The notes beneath the pieces were generated by a model. It did not search any database, had not been told where the DNA came from, and saw only the letters and a program-made list of their open reading frames with translations. A program made the position numbers and the translations under genes. This document shows positions 55,513 through 62,525 of a stretch of DNA of 62,525 nt, piece by piece; positions within the stretch are counted from its first letter, which is position 1; each line of letters starts with the position of its first letter. The DNA comes from an uncultured Bacteroidales bacterium (GTDB taxonomy: Bacteria > Bacteroidota > Bacteroidia > Bacteroidales > FEN-979), in assembly GCA_903915465.1 (NCBI GenBank), contig CAIWTA010000003.1, forward strand, positions 1 through 62,525. Reading direction: 5' to 3'.

Positions 55513-57126
55513 ATGCAACCAAAACGCTATTTATCATTATTGTTTATCCTCTTGGCAAGCACGTCAACATTTGCCCAATTCCCACAAATTAAATGGGTTT
55601 TCGATACACACGATGCATCTTACGGTCAATCGGCAGCAGCAGATATTGACAAAGATGGAAAACTTGAAATTGTGTTTGGATGTTATCGCAATGATAGCTG
55701 CGTTTACGCAATAAATGCGGAAGACGGATCATTATTGTGGAAATACAATACCCACCCAAATGGATCAGAAGGTTGCAATGATACAGCACCAATAATTTAT
55801 GATGTTGATGGAGATGATAGTCTGGAGGTAATCGTTCCAAGTTCATGTAACCCAACTACTTATTGCTTCAGGGGTTCAAACGGTACTGTAAAATGGCAAA
55901 CGCCAACTGCAGGAAGTGATTCACCCCCGACAATCGGAGATATCGATAATGATGGCTCATTGGAAATCCTGCATGGGGGATTTGATGGGCATGTGCTGTG
56001 TATTGACGGGGAAACCGGAACCGTTAAATGGTCATTAAACGTGAATGAAAATTCATGGATCCAGACAGCTCCAACGTTGGTCGATCTGGATGGTGACGGA
56101 CTGCTCGATTTCGTTGTAGCCACTTGGGCTTTTAGTGGCGACACCAGTAAAATCTATGCCTATAAAGGTTCCGATCATTCGCCGATGTGGGAAAAACCTG
56201 TTTCCGACGTGATGTATCATGGTACTGCCGTTTCTGACCTCGACCACGACGGGAAACCTGAATTGGTTATCGGTTCTTATAATGGAACACTTTATGCGCT
56301 TAATGGTGAAGATGGAAGCGAAGCATGGACCTATTCCTATTCATCATCTTCTTCTTATTATATCGGGGCTCCGGCATCAATTGCCGATCTTGATAAAGAT
56401 GGCAACTGTGAAATTGTATTTGTTGACATGAATGTGGTAGGGGCTTTATCAAGTTCAGGCCATCTCCTCTGGCATTACACTATTCCTAATTATGGAACAG
56501 CTTTCAGAGGCGCTGCCATTGCCGATATTAATGGTGATGATTTACCTGATGTCGCATTCGGAACAAGTGAAGGCCACGTGGTTACATTAAACGGGGTGGA
56601 TGGATCGTTGATCTGGGACTATAACCTCGCCGACCATTATGGGAAAACGTTTGAGCTGGATAATGCACCATTGATCGCAGATTTTAATAATGATTCTACC
56701 CTGGAAATTTTTATTGTCGGAGGACATGGCGAGTATCCCAATTTCCAAAATGATTATGGCCGGGGTTATATGCTCGCCGCCGGAAATGGCAATGGTACTG
56801 ACTGGTTGATGTTTCAACATGACGTCCGGAGACGGTCAGATTTGTGCAACGATTCATCAGTAACAATCCCGGAATATAATCAAGGAAAAACCGGGGAAGT
56901 TTCACTGCATCCCAATCCTTCAACCAACAAAATTATTCTTGATTTCACTCCTGATTTTAACAACGCAAAACTTGCAATTTATAACATCCAGGGACAACTG
57001 AAATGTGAGCTGAAGCTTGGCACCCAATCGGAACTGTTGGATATCAGCGATTTTTTGGCCGGATGCTATTTTGTGAAGATTGCAGGTTCAGATTGTGTTC
57101 TGACAAAAAAATTTGTTAAATTATAA
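55513..57126 (+). CDS. Secreted FG-GAP/VCBS-type propeller protein with T9SS type A sorting tail
   Basis: 537 residues. Signal peptide 1-20 (ends STFAQ). About eight FG-GAP-like repeats with D-x-D-x-D-G-x-x-E/D calcium loops fill residues 25-440 (DIDKDGKLEIVFG, DVDGDDSLEVIV, DIDNDGSLEILHG, DLDGDGLLDFVV, DLDHDGKPELVIG, DLDKDGNCEIVF, DINGDDLPDVAFG), interleaved with PQQ-like strands (GTVKW, GSEAW). The C-terminal ~75 residues are a standard T9SS type A sorting domain: HPNPSTNKIILDF, AIYNIQGQ, GCYFVKI and final KKFVKL. The protein should thus be exported by T9SS and attached to the cell surface. It contrasts with the eight upstream proteins, which lack this tail. Confidence 0.88.
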   Translation: MQPKRYLSLLFILLASTSTFAQFPQIKWVFDTHDASYGQSAAADIDKDGKLEIVFGCYRNDSCVYAINAEDGSLLWKYNTHPNGSEGCNDTAPIIYDVDGDDSLEVIVPSSCNPTTYCFRGSNGTVKWQTPTAGSDSPPTIGDIDNDGSLEILHGGFDGHVLCIDGETGTVKWSLNVNENSWIQTAPTLVDLDGDGLLDFVVATWAFSGDTSKIYAYKGSDHSPMWEKPVSDVMYHGTAVSDLDHDGKPELVIGSYNGTLYALNGEDGSEAWTYSYSSSSSYYIGAPASIADLDKDGNCEIVFVDMNVVGALSSSGHLLWHYTIPNYGTAFRGAAIADINGDDLPDVAFGTSEGHVVTLNGVDGSLIWDYNLADHYGKTFELDNAPLIADFNNDSTLEIFIVGGHGEYPNFQNDYGRGYMLAAGNGNGTDWLMFQHDVRRRSDLCNDSSVTIPEYNQGKTGEVSLHPNPSTNKIILDFTPDFNNAKLAIYNIQGQLKCELKLGTQSELLDISDFLAGCYFVKIAGSDCVLTKKFVKL

Positions 57127-57559
57127 CATAGAGACTTCTTATCAATGATAGCTGGTATTACCCGGGAAAGAACTTTAAACCGATCTGATTGTCCTGTTTC
57201 CTGCCATTTGTGGATTCTGATCGATTGAAATGAGTAATAAACTGATTTGATTAATGGACGAGAATTGTCGTCGTGGCAGGTCTTTAAAAACTGCACCCGG
57301 ACTGTTTTTGGAAAAGCAGTCCTTCCCCGGAAATCCCCAGCATATCTTAATAGTAAGAAAATTTGTAAAGTTTAGATTCATTCGCTATCTACATTCTTTA
57401 AATAAATTGTTATGCAGCATCCTGATTTCCCTGTTCAATATCCTTTTCATGCCAGGTTCTGACATAGGAACAACCATTCTTTTAAATGCGAAGCTTAACA
57501 AGGATTTTCCCTGTCCTTCAACTACTTGTAAACACTTTTTCTTGTTTGCCATAACCTGA
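57127..57559. other. Intergenic region, nothing recognised
   Basis: 433 bp between convergent genes. An open frame at 57254-57559 has no recognisable domain, no ribosome-binding site and atypical composition, and runs up to the minus-strand gene. I see no repeat or clear terminator. Confidence 0.5.
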
Positions 57560-58489
57560 TTAAAAATACCGTGGAGTTACCATTTTTTCTAAACCGAAGA
57601 TGTCAAAATCGTATCCCAGACGAATTTCGTGGGACCCCATATTGTAAGATTTTAACTCATTGAACCATGCATCATAAGAATAACCGATATGCAGATTTTT
57701 CGCAATGTTAACATCCACCATAAATGTCAGGCACTTTTCAGTGCGGTAACCAACCCCTATCCAAAATATATCATTAAAAAGCATACCAAGGTTCAGATCT
57801 GCCTGCACAGGCGCATTTTGTACATATTTGACAATGACGGACGGCCGTAAGTCAATGTTTTCAGACACCGGAATGGCAATTCCTGTCATTCCGTAAAAGT
57901 GGCGGAGGAGCTTTGAAAAAGAATTGGTATTCACCTTGTTATCGTTTGAGACGACCATCTCATTCTGAAGCAAATGGGTGGAAGAAATTCCAGCATAAAA
58001 CCTCTTGGAATAATAATAAATTCCAAAACCAGCATCTGGCACAGCTTTTTTCTTGACCTGGTTATTAACCAGGGGATCATTGAGATCATTAGGCTCCAAT
58101 GCTGACCAATCGATATTCAAATAATTGAATCCAAATTGCACACCAAAAGACAGTTTTCCTTTCGGAAGCAAAATCTTATAGGCGAAAGATCCCATAACTC
58201 CTGTTTCTACTGAGGGGCCAAGTGCATCACGATAGATATACAATCCCAGCCCAAGGTGCGGGTTAGGGAGATATGAATTAGCCGTGAAAGTAATAGTATT
58301 GGGTCCATCCTTAATTCCAACCCATTGATACCGATCGATCAGATTAACAGATAACGCATCAACCGATCCTGCATACCCGGGGTTAATCGGAAGCTTATCA
58401 AAAAGATACTGAGTAATGATGGGATCTTGCTGTCCATAACTGAAACCTATGATAGAAAGCCACAGAAATAGTAAAGCTGGTTTTTTCAT
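57560..58489 (-). CDS. PorP/SprF-family type IX secretion outer-membrane protein
   Basis: 309 residues from the ATG at 58489, which gives the signal peptide MKKPALLFLWLSIIGFSYG; an ATG seven codons upstream (58510) is possible. The mature start QQDPIITQYLFDKLPINPGY is the family hallmark: PorP/SprF proteins begin with Q-D-P-x-x-T-Q-Y/F and N-P-G/A-Y. Alternating hydrophobic beta strands with aromatic girdles follow, and the C-terminal LGYDFDIFGL region is barrel-like. These proteins pair with T9SS cargo that carries a type B C-terminal domain, helping export or anchoring. The adjacent upstream gene encodes exactly such a cargo, so the two form a functional pair. Confidence 0.92.
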   Translation of the reverse strand: MKKPALLFLWLSIIGFSYGQQDPIITQYLFDKLPINPGYAGSVDALSVNLIDRYQWVGIKDGPNTITFTANSYLPNPHLGLGLYIYRDALGPSVETGVMGSFAYKILLPKGKLSFGVQFGFNYLNIDWSALEPNDLNDPLVNNQVKKKAVPDAGFGIYYYSKRFYAGISSTHLLQNEMVVSNDNKVNTNSFSKLLRHFYGMTGIAIPVSENIDLRPSVIVKYVQNAPVQADLNLGMLFNDIFWIGVGYRTEKCLTFMVDVNIAKNLHIGYSYDAWFNELKSYNMGSHEIRLGYDFDIFGLEKMVTPRYF

Positions 58490-58544
58490 ATCGTTGATTT
58501 TTCTGGTCATTTCAATATTTTTGATAATTCCAATACGCGTTTGA

Positions 58545-61500
58545 TTAAGAATTTCCCCGCACTAAAATCCATCCACTGTATTCTCCTGCATTCCTGATAT
58601 TGAGAATAAAGAAGTAAGTTCCATCAGAGACGCGGGCATTATGTTCGTCGGTGCCATCCCATACTTCGTTCCTATTATCATACCTTTGGAATGACTTTAT
58701 CTTATCACCCCAGCGGTTGAAAACCACAACCTCATTTTCCGGATATTCTTCAATCCCTTCAATGATCCACTTATCGTTTAATCCATCCCCGTTAGGCGTG
58801 ATAACATTGTGGATAATCAGCTGAAGACCTTCCCCTATATGGATATGGATAGTTGCAACATCTGATTTCGGAGTATTGTCCTCATTAGATATCATATAGG
58901 TAATTTCATCGTTGCCCGTATAATTCTTCTCCGGCGTATAGAAAACCAGATTGTCTTTCATCTGTGCTGATCCGTGCGACGGTCCTTTGCTGATGATATA
59001 TGTCAGCGGGGAACCATTTGGATCAGAATCATTGATCAATGGATTAATAAGGATTGGATTGTTTACAAAAGTCGTATCATAATCATCTATTGCAATTGGC
59101 GGAAAATGAGATTGACTTTCATTGACATACACCGTAATGGAATCTTTATCTGAGCAACCCGAAATCAAATCAAGAGCTGAAAGAACAAATTTGGTTGTCA
59201 CCGTTAATGGTACCGACCCGGTAGTTCTGCTTTCATTTGCTAATACCAGGTTTGCCGGTTGCCAATGGTAAGCAAATGCTGTTGAGCCTCCTGTAGCATT
59301 TCCACTAAGTACAGTGGAAAGATCTGCATTAATGACCTGATCCGGACCTGCTTCAACAATTGGAAGGTGCTTCATCGTTAACGTCATCGTGTCTGACTTC
59401 GTCATATCATCGTACGATCCCAATTCGGAAGCAGTCAATATCAAACTCACGTGATTGTCTTTATTATCTGTTAAACTTGGATAATAGATTGGTTTCAGAA
59501 TAAACCTGTCACTAAAAGTTCCTGTTCCGGAAGTCTTCCATTCCAACGATCCATAATTACTGGCTGTTGGCTGAGACAATGTTACCGGAGTAGTTCCGCA
59601 CGTTGATAAATCTGGTCCTGCATTGAATAATAAAAGCGGATTTATTTTAATATTCATTACATCATTACTTTCTCCGCAAGATTCTGATCCAATCACCGTC
59701 ATTTTAAAAGAAACAGTGCCACTTTCTCCAGTTGAAGGAAAGTAAGTAGGCGATATTGTGTTTCCGTTCTCCATTGTCCCTGTACCATTATGCGTCCAGA
59801 AAATTCTTGAATAATTACTTGCCACAGCACCAGTGATCTTCACAGAACTTTGTTCGTGAACGTTTAAATCCGGACCGGCATTACCATGCGGTAAGGGGAT
59901 GATATCAAGATTCATCGTGTCTGCTACACTACCACAAGGTGCATTCCCTATTGCGGTGAGAATCAGTTGGATTTTCCCAGATTCATTTAAACCCTGAATA
60001 TAAGCAGGTGCCAGTGTATTGGCATTAATTAAGGTTCCACTTCCATTATGAGTCCAGAGTATCGAAGAATAATTTCTTGCGGAAGCCATTGAAACGGTGT
60101 ACTGCGTTTCCTGGCAAACCGAAGTATCATTTCCAGCAATAGCGGTAGCAGGTTCATAAATTTTGACAGTCTGCTCACAACTTGAACTGTTGCCATGAAT
60201 ATCTGTTGCAGTCCATGTCACGACTGTTGTGCCAATCGGGAATGCATGCGGAGCATTGTTGTATAAATTTGCTATCGCACAATTATCTGTGGCGGTAGCA
60301 TTTCCAAGAATTAAAGAATCTGTTTGACAAGCAACGATATTCTGAGGGCAAACTATCACCGGTGGGGAGTCATCTACTACTACGACAGTAAAACTGCAAG
60401 CAGATACATTCGTTCCATCACTGAACTCATATATTACAGTTGTTGTACCAACCGGGAATAAATCTCCTGGATAATAGTTTGAGCTGACTGCTACAATGCC
60501 TCCACAATTATCAACAGCACTGGGTGTTGTCCAGATAGCGGCCTGATCGCAAGTTACCCTTCCGTTGGTAGCTAAGCTGATGTTTGAAGGACAATCTAAA
60601 ACAACAGGAGGAGTACTATCCACAACAGTTACGGTAAAGCTGCAGGTTGATACATTGCTTCCGTCACTGAAGGTGTAAGTCACTGTAGTTGTTCCAACAG
60701 GAAATACATCGCCAGGATTATGGTCAGACGTAACTATCAAATTTTCCGTACAATTATCTAGCGCTGTTGGTGGCACCCAAATTACTATTTGATCGCAGGT
60801 TGTTCTGCCTTCAGTGGTCAAACTGATATTGGACGGGCATCCGCTGATCACTGGTGCTGAGTTATCACCTATTTTAATTCTAAAGCGGCAAGTGGATACA
60901 TTGGTTCCGTCGCTGAAAGTATAAGTTACACCGGTTGTTCCAACAGGGAATACATCGCCAGGATTATGGTCAGATGTAACTATCACATTTTCTGTACAAT
61001 TATCTACAGCTGTTGGTGGCACCCAAATAACGATTTGATCGCAGGTAGTTCTTCCGTCAGTATTCAAACTGATATTGGAAGGACATCCGCTGATCACTGG
61101 TGCTGTATTGTCGGTGATTGTTATGACTTGTGTATAGACTGCTTCTACAATGTTACCGCAACCATCAGAAACCGTCCACGTGTTGGTGTAAGTACCAGCA
61201 ACAAATACACCAGCAGTCTTTACCGGTGTCAACGCTGCATCGCAGTTATCAGAAGCAACAGGAGCTAATGACTGAGCGGCTGCAATGCCTGCTGTATCGC
61301 TGCATTCTATCGATGCATTCAAAGCTCCGGCTACAGTCGCCCATGTTGGAACGGTATTGTCCTGAACAGTAATGGTCTGCAGGCACGACGAAACATTGCC
61401 GCAGTTGTCTATTGCAGTCCATGTTCTTGCAATCGTGTAGTTGCTGGCGCAATTACCGGCGGTTATTACATCTGAATGATTGATGGTTATCGTTCCGGGA

Positions 61501-61838
61501 CAGCTATCCGCAGTAGCTGTTGCAATACCGGTATTGAAAGGATCAGTGGAGGCAGTGCAATTAAAAGTAGCATCACCGGGACAAGCAATATAAGGAGTCT
61601 GCTGCCCTTTAGCTTTCAAAAGGGTAACTTCCGTATTAACGCCAGTAGCAATAAGCGCTACTTCTGGGTGGTTTTTCGGGTTATGAACAAAACCTACTCC
61701 GCTCTGAACCCTGGTGCTGTTAATAACTTCAAAAGATTGACCAATTGCTACCGTTCCAAAGAATGAACATGTCAGAAAAAAAATAAGCGTAAATAAGTAA
61801 AAAAGATTGAAGGTACTTTTTTTCATAGGTTTTGTCAT
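58545..61838 (-). CDS. HYR-repeat surface protein with T9SS type B (gliding-motility) C-terminal domain
   Basis: 1097 residues from the first ATG; MKKSTFN, four codons in, is an alternative. Signal peptide about 1-34. Residues 85-260 hold Cys-rich segments (ACPGDATFNC, DNCGNVSSC), then HYR domains with CPSNISL, DNC, FPVGTT and TYTFSDG recurring (about 240-560). These are followed by PKD-like 'AGPD' units (about 565-890) and a cadherin-like Ig segment with NDSDPNGSPLTY. The last ~90 residues are the CHU_C/gliding-motility type B domain: ITPNGDGLNDKWII, VVFNRWGDKI, WDGTDEH, DGTYFFIL. It is likely a long adhesin or motility filament exported by T9SS with the PorP/SprF protein encoded 55 bp downstream. 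Confidence 0.92.
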   Translation of the reverse strand: MTKPMKKSTFNLFYLFTLIFFLTCSFFGTVAIGQSFEVINSTRVQSGVGFVHNPKNHPEVALIATGVNTEVTLLKAKGQQTPYIACPGDATFNCTASTDPFNTGIATATADSCPGTITINHSDVITAGNCASNYTIARTWTAIDNCGNVSSCLQTITVQDNTVPTWATVAGALNASIECSDTAGIAAAQSLAPVASDNCDAALTPVKTAGVFVAGTYTNTWTVSDGCGNIVEAVYTQVITITDNTAPVISGCPSNISLNTDGRTTCDQIVIWVPPTAVDNCTENVIVTSDHNPGDVFPVGTTGVTYTFSDGTNVSTCRFRIKIGDNSAPVISGCPSNISLTTEGRTTCDQIVIWVPPTALDNCTENLIVTSDHNPGDVFPVGTTTVTYTFSDGSNVSTCSFTVTVVDSTPPVVLDCPSNISLATNGRVTCDQAAIWTTPSAVDNCGGIVAVSSNYYPGDLFPVGTTTVIYEFSDGTNVSACSFTVVVVDDSPPVIVCPQNIVACQTDSLILGNATATDNCAIANLYNNAPHAFPIGTTVVTWTATDIHGNSSSCEQTVKIYEPATAIAGNDTSVCQETQYTVSMASARNYSSILWTHNGSGTLINANTLAPAYIQGLNESGKIQLILTAIGNAPCGSVADTMNLDIIPLPHGNAGPDLNVHEQSSVKITGAVASNYSRIFWTHNGTGTMENGNTISPTYFPSTGESGTVSFKMTVIGSESCGESNDVMNIKINPLLLFNAGPDLSTCGTTPVTLSQPTASNYGSLEWKTSGTGTFSDRFILKPIYYPSLTDNKDNHVSLILTASELGSYDDMTKSDTMTLTMKHLPIVEAGPDQVINADLSTVLSGNATGGSTAFAYHWQPANLVLANESRTTGSVPLTVTTKFVLSALDLISGCSDKDSITVYVNESQSHFPPIAIDDYDTTFVNNPILINPLINDSDPNGSPLTYIISKGPSHGSAQMKDNLVFYTPEKNYTGNDEITYMISNEDNTPKSDVATIHIHIGEGLQLIIHNVITPNGDGLNDKWIIEGIEEYPENEVVVFNRWGDKIKSFQRYDNRNEVWDGTDEHNARVSDGTYFFILNIRNAGEYSGWILVRGNS
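60630..61120 (-). repeat. Near-identical 246-bp HYR repeats
   Basis: Two neighbouring HYR units are offset by exactly 246 bp (82 codons): the sequence CCGCTGATCACTGGTGCTG occurs at 60841 and 61087. Flanking bases are also highly similar. A third unit to the left is more diverged. This is recent tandem duplication inside the adhesin gene. Confidence 0.8.
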
Positions 61839-61860
61839 GAATTGGTTCTTTTCTTACACA

Positions 61861-62046
61861 TTAATTAAGACCGATCACTTGATCCCCTAAGCTCTTTGGT
61901 GGTGCATCCGGGCTGTTTTTACTGAACCGGATTACATAATTACCAGATTGACTATCATCAAATGTGAGATCGAACCCATAATCAAAATTTAACTCCATTA
62001 CAATGAGGCTGGATTTCCAGGTTTTTTTAGAATTTTTCCAAAGCAT
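61861..62046 (-). CDS. Possible small protein upstream of the HYR adhesin
   Basis: A 61-residue open frame, not recognised. It is rich in Asp/Ser/Asn and contains DYGFDLTFDDSQSGNYVIRF, and ends GDQVIGLN. There is no signal peptide or membrane helix. It stands 22 bp before the adhesin gene on the same strand and base composition looks coding, so it could be the first gene of a three-gene unit with the adhesin and the PorP/SprF protein. A chance frame cannot be excluded. Confidence 0.35.
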   Translation of the reverse strand: MLWKNSKKTWKSSLIVMELNFDYGFDLTFDDSQSGNYVIRFSKNSPDAPPKSLGDQVIGLN

Positions 62047-62525
62047 ATTAGTCAGTTTTTAATGTTAGTTTGTAATGTTAGAATCTCATATATGGTTTTT
62101 TGATTATTTTTCATGACGAAAAAAATTAAACAAAAAACAAAACAATACATGTTTTGCAATCTTCTTTCTAGTCTTCTGGGAAATTGTGTTAGATGTGCAG
62201 CCTAACAGGATGTAAAAGTAATACAAATATTCCGGATTGCTACTTTAATGGCCTATAAATCACCCATATAAATATCAACAAGCCGCGCACATGTGCGAAT
62301 TTGCTGTTGGTGAAATGCAAGAAAACCACTTGTAATTAGAAGAAAAACAGGCATATACGTGAACTTTCCGAAAACCGGAGTGTGCGGCCCATGGGGTCTT
62401 GATGATTTCCGGAATAGGGATACTGCTGAAAAATGGAAACATCGCAATGATGATTCCTTGTATCTATTGAAAAGATTGAGAGACTGTTTAAAAATTTCAC
62501 TATTTTTCTATCTATGAGTGCAGTA
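62047..62525. other. Right-edge region without a supported gene
   Basis: No coding gene is supported; the minus-strand frame at 62253-62447 has no domain or start context. It contains a 12-bp palindrome CGCACATGTGCG (62286-62297) and the start of a MITE-like copy at 62483. Confidence 0.5.
62483..62525. mobile_element. Partial MITE-like copy cut by the window edge
   Basis: 62483-62499 is identical to the 17-bp terminus of the element at 49826-50052. The next bases (CTATTTTTCTATCTAT) closely match the inner side of that element's right end, so this copy is inverted relative to it. The remainder lies outside the window. Confidence 0.6.

Noticed and set aside
57254-57559. 101-codon frame between convergent genes
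   Set aside because: No recognisable domain or start signal; composition unlike neighbours.
62253-62447. 64-codon minus-strand frame at right edge
   Set aside because: No domain, His/Phe/Arg-rich chance translation in a repeat-containing gap.

Overview
The window is about 62.5 kb of a Bacteroidota (Bacteroidetes) chromosome, most likely class Bacteroidia. Evidence: type IX secretion (T9SS) features (a type A sorting tail, a type B gliding-motility C-terminal domain, a PorP/SprF outer-membrane protein), a Bacteroidetes-type sdhC-sdhA-sdhB operon, a periplasmic-propeller histidine kinase, BACON and 'choice-of-anchor' surface domains, and TAnnTTTG promoter -7 elements. I see no rRNA, tRNA, CRISPR array, transposase or phage gene.

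Left part (1-15.6 kb), housekeeping: meaB GTPase; a TerC-type membrane protein divergent from a glutamine synthetase; a small heat-shock protein; an EamA transporter convergent with a phospholipase-D-type enzyme; the run yicC-gmk-nadD; a minus-strand pair of aminopeptidase P and an alpha/beta hydrolase; and sdhCAB.

Centre (15.6-55.3 kb): a propeller histidine kinase followed by eight very large co-directional genes for secreted multidomain proteins (1245-1687 residues). Their N-terminal parts differ: M6 metalloprotease, M14 carboxypeptidase, S1 serine protease, two Asp-box propellers, and three copies of an uncharacterised ~510-residue domain. The rest of each protein is assembled from a common kit: Fn3-like modules, choice-of-anchor J/MAM-like modules, PKD, CUB, BACON, and an 'ANDVQTSD' module. 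All eight end in the same ~190-residue module, which closes with two dockerin-like calcium loops and a terminal Thr-Pro. None carries a recognisable T9SS type A or type B tail. Long stretches of near-identical DNA between the genes show recent duplication and segmental exchange.

Right part (55.5-62.5 kb): an FG-GAP propeller protein with an ordinary T9SS type A tail, then on the minus strand a large HYR-repeat protein with a type B C-terminal domain followed by its PorP/SprF partner, preceded by a possible 61-residue protein. A MITE-like element lies at 49.8-50.05 kb and a partial copy runs off the right edge.

Most interesting candidate: the eight-gene surface locus with its shared dockerin-like tail. 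I infer that the tail is an export, anchoring or docking device, and that the proteins (three protease classes plus binding propellers) work together at the cell surface, possibly sensed by the adjacent kinase. Similar tails exist, from memory, in other Bacteroidota, but I know of no assigned function.
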